DNA of 64,000 nucleotides from CAYMSF01 sp964392985 (GTDB taxonomy: Bacteria > Verrucomicrobiota > Lentisphaeria > Victivallales > Victivallaceae). Positions within the stretch are counted from its first letter, which is position 1. Each line of letters begins with the position of its first letter. Where the stretch lies: positions 5,305-69,304 of the forward strand of contig CAYMSF010000018.1 of the NCBI GenBank assembly GCA_964392985.1, given 5' to 3'. The notes beneath the pieces are model-generated. The model made no database searches. It was not told the DNA's origin and worked only from the letters and a program-made list of their open reading frames with translations. Position numbers and translations under genes: made by a program. This document shows, piece by piece, positions 44,848-53,752 of this stretch.

Positions 44848-46164
44848 ATGAAAAGTTATTTTCCGGAAGTAAAAAGTGCAGTCAAGTATGAAGGCAGAAA
44901 ATCAACGAATCCGCTGGCATTCAAGTTCTATGACGCGGATAAAAAAGTTAACGGCAAAACCATGAAGGAACATCTGCGTTTCGCCATTGCTTACTGGCAT
45001 ACTTTCAAGGGTGCCGGTGCAGATATTTTCGGTGCCGGAACGTTCCAACGCCCGTGGCTGGTTAACAGTAACCCGATGAAAGCCGCCGAAGATACTCTGG
45101 ACGCCGCATTTGAATTCACCGCCAAAGTTGGCGCACCTTATTACTGTTTCCATGACCGTGACATTGCCCCGGAAGGTAAAGATTTTACCGAATCCTGCAA
45201 AAATCTTGATAAAATCGTAGCAAAAGCCGCAAAACTGCAAAAAGCCACCGGCGTCAAACTGCTGTGGGGTACGGCCAATCTCTTCAGCCATCCCCGTTAT
45301 GCCCATGGTGCCGGTACCAATCCCGACGCCCATGTGTTCGCCTATGCCTGCGCCCAGGTCAAACACGCTTTAGATGCCACACTCGCCCTCGGCGGAGAAA
45401 ATTATGTATTCTGGGGCGGACGCGAAGGTTATGAAACCCTGCTGAATACCGACTACTGCCGTGAACAGGAACAGTTTGCCAGATTTCTATCAATGGCAGT
45501 GGATTACAAGAAAAAAATCGGTTTCAACGGCGCATTTCTGATTGAACCCAAACCGCATGAACCGACCAAACACCAATATGATTTTGATGCCGCGACCGTA
45601 TTGGGATTTCTGCAGAAACATGATCTGCAGGAACATTTCAAACTCAATATTGAGGCAAATCACGCGACCTTGGCGGGGCACACCTTTGAACATGAACTCA
45701 CCGTCGCATCAGCGGCAGGAAAACTCGGCAGTATTGATGCCAACATCGGGGATCCGCTGCTGGGTTGGGACACCGACCAGTTCCCGACTAATCTTTACGG
45801 CGCGGCTTACGCCATGCTGGTGGTGTTGAAACAGGGCGGACTTGGCTCTGGCGGCTTGAATTTCGACGCCAAACCCCGTCGCGGCTCTGTTGACACTATT
45901 GACTTGTTCTACTCTCACATTGGCGCGATGGACACCTTTGCACGGGCATTGTTAATCGCAGCACAGATTATCAAAGATGGCGCTCTTGACAATTTTATCA
46001 AAACACGCTATGCAAGCTTTGACAAAGGCTACGGCGCAGAGATTATCAACGGCAAATCCTCATTCGACAAACTGGAAAAAATTATTCTGACAAATGGTGA
46101 ACCTGTTTTAAAGAGTGGCAGGCAGGAATTGCTTGAAAACATAATTAATCAGTATATTGTTTGA
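44848..46164 (+). CDS. xylA: Xylose isomerase
   Basis: Converts D-xylose to D-xylulose. 438 residues, as in class II xylose isomerases of E. coli and Bacteroides type. Hallmarks: AYWHTFKGAGADIFGAGTF near 50, catalytic His in YYCFHDRDIAPEG near 100, FWGGREGYETLLNTD near 190, metal ligands in LIEPKPHEPTKHQYD near 232, and GWDTDQFPTN near 310. Ribosome binding site CGGAGG. Followed after 189 bases by xylB on the same strand, with a hairpin between them. Confidence 0.97.
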   Translation: MKSYFPEVKSAVKYEGRKSTNPLAFKFYDADKKVNGKTMKEHLRFAIAYWHTFKGAGADIFGAGTFQRPWLVNSNPMKAAEDTLDAAFEFTAKVGAPYYCFHDRDIAPEGKDFTESCKNLDKIVAKAAKLQKATGVKLLWGTANLFSHPRYAHGAGTNPDAHVFAYACAQVKHALDATLALGGENYVFWGGREGYETLLNTDYCREQEQFARFLSMAVDYKKKIGFNGAFLIEPKPHEPTKHQYDFDAATVLGFLQKHDLQEHFKLNIEANHATLAGHTFEHELTVASAAGKLGSIDANIGDPLLGWDTDQFPTNLYGAAYAMLVVLKQGGLGSGGLNFDAKPRRGSVDTIDLFYSHIGAMDTFARALLIAAQIIKDGALDNFIKTRYASFDKGYGAEIINGKSSFDKLEKIILTNGEPVLKSGRQELLENIINQYIV

Positions 46165-46170
46165 TGTGGT

Positions 46171-46223
46171 ATTATACTCTATAAAGTTTGATGTCATATT
46201 ATAGAGTATAATCACGGTTTTTT
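46171..46223 (+). terminator. Long AT-rich hairpin between xylA and xylB
   Basis: ATTATACTCTATAA (46171-46184) and its exact complement (46199-46212) form a 14-base stem with a 14-base loop, and T6 follows at 46218-46223, so it can act as a terminator or attenuator after xylA. Both arms contain the 12-mer also found over the xylF -10 box, so a protein-binding role is an alternative. Confidence 0.5.
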
Positions 46224-46353
46224 CGCGAACAAAAATTTTCTTATAAAAAATGGCAAACCATGGATGATGCAGTACGGTTGACATTTGCGCCCACATGTCA
46301 GGTAATGGAGTTGCAATACCGCCATTCAAATATAATTTGGAGTTAATACACCG

Positions 46354-47904
46354 ATGAGCATCTATCTTGGACTTGACAGTAGTACACAGAGCTTGAAGGC
46401 AGAATTAATTGATATTGAGTCAGGGGAAATCGTCTGTTCAGAAAACGTGAATTTTGGCAAAGACCTCCCGGAATACAACTGTCCGAACGGATTTCTGGAA
46501 AATCCTGACCCGCTGATCAAACACGCTGATCCGTTGTTGTGGCTGTCGGCGCTGGACTTGCTGTTCACCCGGTTGCAACATCAACAGGCGCCTCTTGCAG
46601 CAGTAAAGGGAATCAGCGGTTCCGGACAGCAACATGGTTCTGTTTATCTGAATGATAAATTTGAAAAGATTCTGGCGGAACTTTCACCTGCAAAAAATCT
46701 GGCGGAACAATTAGCTCCGGCACTATCAAGAAAAACTTCCCCTATCTGGATGGACCGGGCTACAAGTGCAGAATGTTCTGAATTACAACAACGTTTCGGC
46801 GGTAGAATGCAGAGTGATACCGGCTCCCCGGCGATTGAACGATTTACCGGGCCGCAGATTCGCAAATTTGCCAAGGATGAACCTGAAAATTATCGCCAGA
46901 CCTTACATATTCATCTGGTAAGTTCATTTATGGCGTCAATTCTTTGCGGCAGAAACGCCCCGATTGATTTTGGCGATGGGGCGGGAATGAACCTGCTCAA
47001 CCTAAAAACGCTGCAATGGGATCGGGAAATTGTGGATTTTACTGCTCCCGGACTGATGGATAAACTTCCACCGGTATTAAATTCAAAGACTGTGGCAGGA
47101 AACCTGAGTCCTTATTTTTACAAATACGGATTCAACAGTGAAACGCCGGTATTGGTGTGGTCGGGGGACAATCCTTGCAGTTTGATTGGCACAGGGGCAT
47201 CTGAACCCGGTGTGGCAGTAATCAGTCTGGGTACCAGCGATACCTTTTTTGCCGCAATGGATGAATTTAAGACTGACCCGGCGGGTTACGGTCATGTATT
47301 CGGTAATCCCGGCGGTGGATTTATGAGCCTGACCTGCTTCAGCAATGGTTCACTCGCCAGAGAAAAAATTAAAGACGAATGCGGCATCTCCTGGAGTGAA
47401 TTCGATAAATTGGCAATATTGTCGCCTCCCGGCAACAACGGCAATCTGATGCTGCCGTATTTCTCCCCGGAAAGTACGCCACTCGTACTGGAATGCGGCG
47501 TAAAATATCACGGCACAAATGATTTCTGTGCAAAAGTCGCGAACAGTTCCACCAAAATACGGGCGATACTGGAATCCCAGGCATTGAGCATGAAGTTGCA
47601 TTCATTATGGGTCGGGAAGAGTTTCAAACTTATACGTATTACCGGTGGCGCCTCTGAATGCCGTTCGTTCCGTCAAATCTTGTCTGATGTTTTCCAGACG
47701 GAAATTGAACAAATTACCGTTTCCGACTCTGCCGGTGTTGGTGCCGCGCTTCGTGCCGCCAATGGTATCGGAAAAATTCCATTCTCAGACCTGTATATAC
47801 TGTTCACCCGTTCCGTAGCAAAGACGATGCCGAATACCGCCACCGCCACCATTTACGGCAAAGCATTAGATGAATACGATAAACTGGAAAAATCTTACCG
47901 GTAA
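46354..47904 (+). CDS. xylB: Xylulokinase
   Basis: FGGY-family kinase making D-xylulose 5-phosphate. 516 residues. YLGLDSSTQSLKAELID is the N-terminal phosphate loop; GISGSGQQHGSVY near 90, WMDRATSAEC near 132, GDGAGMNLLNL near 210, ISLGTSDTFFAAM near 290 and ITGGASECRSFRQILSDVF near 428 support the call. The mid section GNPGGGFMSLTCFSNGSL is typical of xylulokinases. No strong ribosome binding site is seen (GGAGTT, 13 bases upstream). Acts directly after XylA. Confidence 0.93.
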   Translation: MSIYLGLDSSTQSLKAELIDIESGEIVCSENVNFGKDLPEYNCPNGFLENPDPLIKHADPLLWLSALDLLFTRLQHQQAPLAAVKGISGSGQQHGSVYLNDKFEKILAELSPAKNLAEQLAPALSRKTSPIWMDRATSAECSELQQRFGGRMQSDTGSPAIERFTGPQIRKFAKDEPENYRQTLHIHLVSSFMASILCGRNAPIDFGDGAGMNLLNLKTLQWDREIVDFTAPGLMDKLPPVLNSKTVAGNLSPYFYKYGFNSETPVLVWSGDNPCSLIGTGASEPGVAVISLGTSDTFFAAMDEFKTDPAGYGHVFGNPGGGFMSLTCFSNGSLAREKIKDECGISWSEFDKLAILSPPGNNGNLMLPYFSPESTPLVLECGVKYHGTNDFCAKVANSSTKIRAILESQALSMKLHSLWVGKSFKLIRITGGASECRSFRQILSDVFQTEIEQITVSDSAGVGAALRAANGIGKIPFSDLYILFTRSVAKTMPNTATATIYGKALDEYDKLEKSYR

Positions 47905-47949
47905 TTTTCAGAATTATCGAGCGAGATAAAAGAGATACGCATGACGCAA

Positions 47950-47971
47950 ATTACAAAGAATTTTTTGTAAT
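47950..47971 (+). terminator. Possible terminator of xylB
   Basis: ATTACAAA (47950-47957) and TTTGTAAT (47964-47971) form an 8-base AT-rich stem 45 bases after the xylB stop. No T-run follows beyond the stem, so it is a weak candidate. The rest of the gap to 48149 shows nothing else. Confidence 0.3.
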
Positions 47972-48149
47972 ATTACCGGTGATTGATAATATAATTGAAT
48001 ATGAGCCGATTCATTAACTATTTTCACCACTATCGATGTAGCTAACTCGGAAATGAAATATTCGTCAAGAGTCAATAGTCTTCCGTGTTGATTTCAATCT
48101 TGCTTAGATTCGAGAATCAACGGTTGCTGACAGGAGTCATTGGAGAAGG

Positions 48150-48326
48150 TTACATCTTGGAAGCGCCGTAGGGCTGGCTTTCCCAGCTTGCCGGCTGGTT
48201 TTGCGGTAAGTCACTGTATCCACGCCGTTCCTGTTCGGTAATGCATCCGCCGGCAGTAACCAAGAGCGCAACGGCAAGCAATGCCATACAGAAATACCGG
48301 GATTTGTATAGACTATTTTGCAGCAT
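48150..48326 (-). CDS. Small lipoprotein
   Basis: A 58-residue predicted lipoprotein starting MLQNSLYKSRYFCMALLAVA. The hydrophobic stretch leads to the lipobox VTAGGC, with the lipidated Cys at about residue 28, leaving a 31-residue polar tail (ITEQERRGYSDLPQNQPASW). The start overlaps the end of the upstream gene by 14 bases, with GAGG 12 bases before it, as expected for translational coupling. The longer open frame to 48539 in this phase is a shadow of the Ala/Pro-rich upstream gene. No function is known; placement points to an envelope complex with the two upstream genes. Confidence 0.65.
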   Translation of the reverse strand: MLQNSLYKSRYFCMALLAVALLVTAGGCITEQERRGYSDLPQNQPASWESQPYGASKM

Positions 48327-48600
48327 CGGCAGCGGGTGCCTCGGTTTTAGTTTCTGCCGGGGCTGCTGGTTTGGTTTCTGCAGCAGGAGCAGGTTTTGCC
48401 GGTTCTTCAGTTTTAGCCTCGGCAGATTTTGCCGGTTTCGCCACCTTTTTCTCTGGAGCAGCAACAACTTCGGAAGAGGATTGGGACATAAATTTATTGA
48501 AGAGATTATAACGTTGCATTTCCAATACTTGAAGAGCAACTGCCGCCATCAACACGACTAACGAAACTATAATCATCACCGTATAAAATTTGCTAAACAT
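48313..48600 (-). CDS. Small membrane protein with Ala/Pro/Lys/Glu-rich tail
   Basis: A 95-residue protein with one membrane helix (residues 8-30) and a low-complexity tail rich in Ala, Pro, Lys and Glu (from about 52 on), reminiscent of periplasm-spanning TonB-type stalks though no TonB box or C-terminal domain exists. AAGGA precedes the ATG. It follows the coiled-coil protein after 27 bases and overlaps the small lipoprotein gene. Family not recognised. Confidence 0.7.
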   Translation of the reverse strand: MFSKFYTVMIIVSLVVLMAAVALQVLEMQRYNLFNKFMSQSSSEVVAAPEKKVAKPAKSAEAKTEEPAKPAPAAETKPAAPAETKTEAPAADAAK

Positions 48601-48627
48601 AGTAATCCTTAATTTAAGGCCGCTGTT

Positions 48628-49854
48628 TTACTTGAACTGAGCAAGAGAGTCGATTGAGAAATAAACGGTATCACCAATTTTAACTTCGCGATCTCCGTTT
48701 GAACCGGGAATGATGTTCGCGATAGAACAATGTTCTTCAACTTTAACGAGTTTGATTTTGCCGATGTACTGACTGTTGTCAGTATCAAGACCACGAGCCA
48801 CAACCATATCACACTGATTGGGGATATTAGGATTGACCTTATTAACTTTATTGCCCAGTATCTGTTCAACTTTTGTGCCGGTGCCCAAATCAACAACCAG
48901 AAATCCATATTTACGATTGATATCAATGACTTTACCCTGGACAGCCATTCTGGCCTCGCGACTGCCATCTCCCCATGGAATAATCTTTTCCGGATCGGCA
49001 TCAGGTTTAATAATATTAGCAAGACGCTTAACTTCGCCTTTTGTTTTGGTCAAGTCTCTTTGCGCTTTTTCCAAATCAGTAGTTTTGCCGGCAATTTGAT
49101 TTTTGGCGCTATCCAGTTCTCTTTTTGCGCTGGCCAACTCATTTTTTGCCTTGGACAAATCGTTTTTAACTGATTTTGCGGAGGAGGCGATTTTTTGTAT
49201 TGAATCCTTATAGGAACTGTCATCCAAACTCGGTGAATCACTGCCGAGAGTTTCAGCAATCTCTCTGTAAGTGTCGTTATAAGCATCCACTTTGGTTTTT
49301 ACTGCCGAAATCTTACTGTCAAGTTTCCCTATTTCACTGGCATAACCGGAACTTTTCAAAGCGTTTTGATCAAGGGATGCGCCAATTTTTGTTGCGGAAT
49401 CACAAATTGCACGGATGGTGCCGTCCTGACGTTCACGTACTTCGCCAATCCAACCGACAACTTTATCTTTAGCAGCAGCATATCCATCAACTTTGGCAAG
49501 ATCTTCTGCACTGGGAGCGTCTTTCATTTCAGTGGTGTCGGCAATTTTACGAATCGCGGCGCTAAGATCATCGCGTTCGGCGATTACTTTTTCCGCCTGT
49601 TTCGCAAGCGTGGGGAGAGATTTTTCTAAATCAGCATATTTTTCATGAGAAAGTGTTTCGGGAGAAAGTGATTTGGCAATACTGGTACCACTGCCCTTAT
49701 CCAAAGCGGCGGAAGTTTGATTCAGCGCAGAGGCCATTTTTCCCCATCCATCAACCATCTGATCCCGCTTTTCATAGAGAAAATAGGAAAAAACTGCAGA
49801 TGCTACAGCAAGCAAAAGAATCAAAACACTCAAACCAATATTCAAAAATTTCAT
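48628..49854 (-). CDS. Membrane-anchored coiled-coil protein of unknown function
   Basis: A 408-residue protein; the ATG at 49854 (MKFLNIGLSVLILLL) follows AGGAG and is preferred to the upstream frame start at 49893. One membrane helix at 4-27 is followed by long helical segments, with a strong coiled coil at about 210-265 (SKAKNELASAKRELDSAKNQ). The C-terminal 120 residues form a beta-rich domain (VQGKVIDINRKYGFLVVDLG, then KIGDTVYFSIDSL-like end) that resembles small barrel domains found at the ends of some envelope assembly proteins. It heads a three-gene run with a small membrane protein and a lipoprotein, suggesting an envelope-spanning complex. Confidence 0.72.
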   Translation of the reverse strand: MKFLNIGLSVLILLLAVASAVFSYFLYEKRDQMVDGWGKMASALNQTSAALDKGSGTSIAKSLSPETLSHEKYADLEKSLPTLAKQAEKVIAERDDLSAAIRKIADTTEMKDAPSAEDLAKVDGYAAAKDKVVGWIGEVRERQDGTIRAICDSATKIGASLDQNALKSSGYASEIGKLDSKISAVKTKVDAYNDTYREIAETLGSDSPSLDDSSYKDSIQKIASSAKSVKNDLSKAKNELASAKRELDSAKNQIAGKTTDLEKAQRDLTKTKGEVKRLANIIKPDADPEKIIPWGDGSREARMAVQGKVIDINRKYGFLVVDLGTGTKVEQILGNKVNKVNPNIPNQCDMVVARGLDTDNSQYIGKIKLVKVEEHCSIANIIPGSNGDREVKIGDTVYFSIDSLAQFK

Positions 49855-50036
49855 TGCCTTCTCCTGTTTTATAGATGGCTTCAAGCTCAACAAAAATGGT
49901 TAAACGCTAAAAATTAGCACGGCAATAATCAATTGCAAATCATCGCACCAAAAATTAACATTTTTTTTCTAATTTAAACAACTGCATTAATAGCCGTTGT
50001 CAAAAGCATTTTGCAAATAAATTATAAATAAAAAGA

Positions 50037-50987
50037 CTACTTGCGTCCGATTATTTTCTCGACAAAATATCTGGGCCTGGCTCTGACATCATAGTAAATC
50101 CTGCCGATGTATTCACCCAGCAACCCCAAACCAACCATTTGAAAACCGCAGATAAAGAAGAGTACTGCGAACAGTGTAAAAACCCCGCCCTGGGTATAAG
50201 CGTCGCCATGAATAAACCGCATAACAACAATATAGGCACCAAGCAAAACGCCAAGCATCGAAACACCTCCGCCGATAATGCTCAACAGGCGCAATGGAAA
50301 TGTTGTCATACAGGTTAACAGATTAAATTGCAAATTAATCAGCTTCCAGACGGAATATTTTGAATCTCCCGCCGCACGATGGCTGTGTGCTACAACAATT
50401 TCGCAGGTTTCCCGGGCAAAACTATTTCCAAGCACTGGAATAAAGGTGCTGCGTTCATTGCAGGAAAGCATAGCATCAACAATATTGCGACGATAAGCCC
50501 GCAACATACAGCCATAATCTTTCATTTTGACGCCGGTGGCCTTCTGTGCAACTTTATTGACGATGAATGATGCGGTCTTTCTAAACATGGTATCGCGGCG
50601 ATTGGCACGAATTGTACCAACCACGTCAAATCCCTCGTCCGCTTTTGCCACCAGATTAGGAATTTCCTCTGGAGGATTCTGCAAGTCGGCATCAATCGTA
50701 ATGACCAAATCAGTCGTTACCAGCGAAAAACCTGCCATGATTGCGGAATGCTGACCATAGTTGCGATTGAGAACGCAGGCAACAATTTTGCCGTTATTTT
50801 TTTCTGCCGCATCTGTCATGATTTCGACTGAACGGTCGCGACTGCCGTCGTCAACTAGAATAATATCAAACTTTTTCCCGGTTGTTTCACAAGCTTTCAA
50901 ACAGCGCGTAATCAGTTCATCAAGACAATCCTGTTCGTTGTAAACCGGTATAACTACCGAAAAAGAGTTAATCGGACCCTTACTCAT
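50037..50987 (-). CDS. arnC: ArnC-like undecaprenyl-phosphate glycosyltransferase
   Basis: A GT2 family enzyme (316 residues) that moves a sugar from a nucleotide donor to undecaprenyl phosphate. It is strikingly like E. coli ArnC: SVVIPVYNEQDCLDELI, LNRNYGQHSAIMAGFS, DADLQNPPEEIPNLVAKADE, DYGCMLRAYRR, ERSTFIPVLGNSFA and GLLGEYIGRIYYDVRARPRY. Two C-terminal membrane helices (about 228-255 and 265-290). In E. coli the donor is UDP-4-formamido-arabinose for lipid A modification, but no arnA, arnB, arnD or arnT is present here, so the true donor may be another sugar. Ribosome binding site AGGAGC is present. Confidence 0.85.
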   Translation of the reverse strand: MSKGPINSFSVVIPVYNEQDCLDELITRCLKACETTGKKFDIILVDDGSRDRSVEIMTDAAEKNNGKIVACVLNRNYGQHSAIMAGFSLVTTDLVITIDADLQNPPEEIPNLVAKADEGFDVVGTIRANRRDTMFRKTASFIVNKVAQKATGVKMKDYGCMLRAYRRNIVDAMLSCNERSTFIPVLGNSFARETCEIVVAHSHRAAGDSKYSVWKLINLQFNLLTCMTTFPLRLLSIIGGGVSMLGVLLGAYIVVMRFIHGDAYTQGGVFTLFAVLFFICGFQMVGLGLLGEYIGRIYYDVRARPRYFVEKIIGRK

Positions 50988-51236
50988 TTATTGCTCCTGG
51001 TAACGATATTCTGGTATATACAATGCCCCCTGTAACGCCTTGCATCCAATTTATCAGCAACAACTGCTGAACCGCATTCTTTAAAATTATATAAAGCCGG
51101 CGTCACACAACTCTTTGCAAGCAATACAATAGTCCCGAAAACCGCCGAATTCAAGGTAATGACCATAATTTGCACGATGTGCAAGTAAAATATTGCAATA
51201 TTTACGCCATTATTACCCGTCTAAATAAAAAGTGGC

Positions 51237-52514
51237 TCACTTGTCAAGATAGTTGTTTACTTCATCTCTGGCAATCTTAACCCAGCGGGTGATGCGCTCG
51301 GGTTCATTCTGGACAGTATGGGTATCTCGCATAATTATTTCAAGGTTGCATTTGCCGGCGATGGCAAGGGTATTGCGTAGATCGCGACGAATTTCCGCCT
51401 CGGCAAATTGGGCGCAAATCAAAGCGGGATTCTGTTTGCGGGAAAATACGAATTTTGACCCCATCTCTCTTGCGCAGTACTCCTGATCCGCCCAAGGCGA
51501 TACTGCAATACGGCGCAGATTCGGAATATCTTTGATGTATTTTAACCGCGCATGAATTCCTTCGCAACAACAATAACACTTCAGGCCAAACCGGTTCAGA
51601 ACTGGCAACTGATATGGCAGTACGAATTCGGCAAACATCTCCGGAGATACTCCCACTGTGTCCTGCGACTCAGAAAAACCCCAGCGGTCAATCAAGCGGA
51701 CAGGTGCTCCGGGTTTACGATCCTTCTGTGGCAGATCACGGGTGCAACCAACACCTCCGCTACCGACAAAATAGCTTTCGTTATCATCAACAAGCAGATG
51801 TTCATTTTCAAGAAAATCAAGATACTGCATCCGGTCATCGCGAAGGAAAGCCATTAATTCATGCAAACCCTCCGGGTCATCATACATTTTCATCATAAAC
51901 GCTTCAAGTCCGACAAGCAATACTGCATCGACTGTGAGTCCGTGCGACCACCAGTAAACATCGAGGCAATACCGTGCTGGAAGAAGATCGCCAAAAATAG
52001 AGTTCGCCAGCTCAAGGCGTTGTTGAGTCAGCGCTTTATCCACGGTTACTTTGCGGAAAGAAAGTTTCTTTAAGTCGCGATGAATATCCTGCAGCGGCGC
52101 TTCCCATACATAACTGCCGCGATTTTCGCCATGTTGCATTTTTATTTCCACACCAAAATTGCCCAGACGCAATTCCCAGGGCAGGTCAAACCATGGATTA
52201 AGCACGTTATCATCATTGATATTTTCGAACCAGTAGATTTTACGGCGCAAAGTCAGTTCCCATTTCCGCAACAACGGGTTTGAGCATAAACAACTTGATT
52301 CATTAAGGCATTCATCCCAGCAACCATCCGGATAGGCCAGCACCATCGGCCGTTTCGCCTGACAGGCGTTCACCCCATACCACAATTCACGCCGTTCTTT
52401 AATAATTGGGAGTTCCGCTATTTCCCGGACTCTGCCCGCGAGTTGACGCAGCACTTCGCAGTCGGATTGAGAAACCTGTTCATTGTTGATGATTGATGTT
52501 GTTTGATTTGTCAT
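51237..52514 (-). CDS. UroD-like protein (methyltransferase/decarboxylase superfamily)
   Basis: A 425-residue member of the uroporphyrinogen decarboxylase-like superfamily, which also holds corrinoid methyltransferases. Start at 52514 (MTNQTTS) after AAAGGAA. It is not HemE: the conserved N-terminal R-x-P-x-W-x-M-R-Q motif is absent. A cysteine-rich stretch KCYCCCEGIHARL near 320 stands where methyltransferase members have their zinc-binding H-x-C. The C-terminus includes GKCNLEIIMRDTHTV. The gene is third in a run after a FAD-dependent oxidoreductase and a lipoprotein. Substrate unknown. Confidence 0.65.
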   Translation of the reverse strand: MTNQTTSIINNEQVSQSDCEVLRQLAGRVREIAELPIIKERRELWYGVNACQAKRPMVLAYPDGCWDECLNESSCLCSNPLLRKWELTLRRKIYWFENINDDNVLNPWFDLPWELRLGNFGVEIKMQHGENRGSYVWEAPLQDIHRDLKKLSFRKVTVDKALTQQRLELANSIFGDLLPARYCLDVYWWSHGLTVDAVLLVGLEAFMMKMYDDPEGLHELMAFLRDDRMQYLDFLENEHLLVDDNESYFVGSGGVGCTRDLPQKDRKPGAPVRLIDRWGFSESQDTVGVSPEMFAEFVLPYQLPVLNRFGLKCYCCCEGIHARLKYIKDIPNLRRIAVSPWADQEYCAREMGSKFVFSRKQNPALICAQFAEAEIRRDLRNTLAIAGKCNLEIIMRDTHTVQNEPERITRWVKIARDEVNNYLDK

Positions 52515-52552
52515 AAAAATTCCTTTCATAATCTATTCTGATAGCGATAAAA

Positions 52553-53680
52553 CTATGGGGTGAATTCGTATCTGGTTTGCCAGCGTTTGGATTGTCCTGG
52601 AGCAACAACAATGGAGATAAACGCTTCCGGGCAAAGCGCATACCGGGTACAAAAGATCCTACATTGATTCAACGGTTCCTGTGAAGAGATTCGCAACTTG
52701 ACCTCCTCGCCCGGGGCAGATACAGTAAACGTATTATCAGTCGCATTTTGTGAAAAACCGTCAAAACCGTATCCCGGCATCTCCTGTTCGGTCAAGGTGC
52801 GGACGATACTGAAATCACTGCCGGACAGTGACGCAAAATCGCCCAATTTATCCGTGACAAATATTTTGGGTGTAAATTCGAAATGAACGCGCCAACCGGG
52901 TTCAATTGGTTTATCGTCAATATTTACAAAGTTATGTTCGTAAACTGTCTGGTTGATAATTTTACTACCCAGATTTTCAAGATGCATTTCCAATACAAAA
53001 CCATCGCCGCTTTTCAGCAGAGAAATGCGACGGGTAAAGCGGTAACAGTAACCGTTGACATTCGCCGATTCCTGAACATACTCAATCCAATCACTCCCCT
53101 GTTTTATGTTCCAGGGAAATGTTCTTACTATCTCGTAAGGATAATGAAAAACATACCGGTGCGCTGTAAATTTTTTATATTCCGGAGTCTCCGGTTTTCT
53201 AAGTTCCCCAACACCAATTTTCAGGAATGTCTCTCCCGGTTTCGCTTCATCATATCCAAGAGCCACCGGCATTCCATTGAAACCCAGTCCGAATTCCGTA
53301 GCTACGCTGTTTGAATGATTGGGCTTAAGCGGATCATGAGGTCCGATCCAATCGTTAAAGAACCAATCATGGTTGCGATATCTGACACAAGCAATCATTG
53401 ATGACCAGTCAAAACGGGAGCTCCGGTAATATCCCTGTTTGTCATCAGGCAGATAGGCGACCAGCTTAATTTGATTATTGGCAATCGTTGCTGTCGGAAA
53501 AGAGTATACCCGGTCAGGTGGATTTGCGACCATAGTCGTATCTGTCCCGATACAACCCGTGCCACTCAATACCGTTGTCATAAATAACACTCCAAATAAT
53601 TTTTTTGCATAGATGAGAATAGTAATATCACGCAGAGTGTTTTTCTTTTCCGGTGACACGCTGATTGAACAATTTTTCAA
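52553..53680 (-). CDS. Lipoprotein of unknown function
   Basis: A 375-residue protein with a lipobox-like LSGTGC (Cys at about residue 43) after a hydrophobic segment. Only a TTG at 53680 gives room for a signal peptide; the in-frame ATG at residue 34 is too close to the Cys, so the start is uncertain. The rest is beta-rich with many aromatics (RYVFHYPYEIVRTFPWNIKQ near 175, QTVYEHNFVNID near 245), suggesting a galactose-mutarotase-like sandwich as in sugar-binding or epimerase proteins, but no catalytic His pair is certain. It sits between a FAD-dependent oxidoreductase and a UroD-like gene, with gaps of 72 and 38 bases. Confidence 0.55.
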   Translation of the reverse strand: MKNCSISVSPEKKNTLRDITILIYAKKLFGVLFMTTVLSGTGCIGTDTTMVANPPDRVYSFPTATIANNQIKLVAYLPDDKQGYYRSSRFDWSSMIACVRYRNHDWFFNDWIGPHDPLKPNHSNSVATEFGLGFNGMPVALGYDEAKPGETFLKIGVGELRKPETPEYKKFTAHRYVFHYPYEIVRTFPWNIKQGSDWIEYVQESANVNGYCYRFTRRISLLKSGDGFVLEMHLENLGSKIINQTVYEHNFVNIDDKPIEPGWRVHFEFTPKIFVTDKLGDFASLSGSDFSIVRTLTEQEMPGYGFDGFSQNATDNTFTVSAPGEEVKLRISSQEPLNQCRIFCTRYALCPEAFISIVVAPGQSKRWQTRYEFTP

Positions 53681-53752
53681 CCGTGGTTGTCACGTTTTCG
53701 ATATTGGTTCAATACGAGGCATCAATAATCAACACCTGACAGCGTAAACTAT

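Noticed and set aside
48327..48539. N-terminal extension of the small lipoprotein frame
   Set aside because: Its residues are a frame-shifted reading of the Ala/Pro/Lys-rich tail of the 95-residue gene; only the part from 48326 has a signal peptide and lipobox.
50984..51184. 66-codon minus-strand frame overlapping the arnC start
   Set aside because: No ribosome binding site, and arnC has its own start and AGGAGC site within the overlap.
51237..52514. hemE (uroporphyrinogen decarboxylase)
   Set aside because: The HemE N-terminal substrate motif is missing and no heme gene is nearby; the superfamily is broad.
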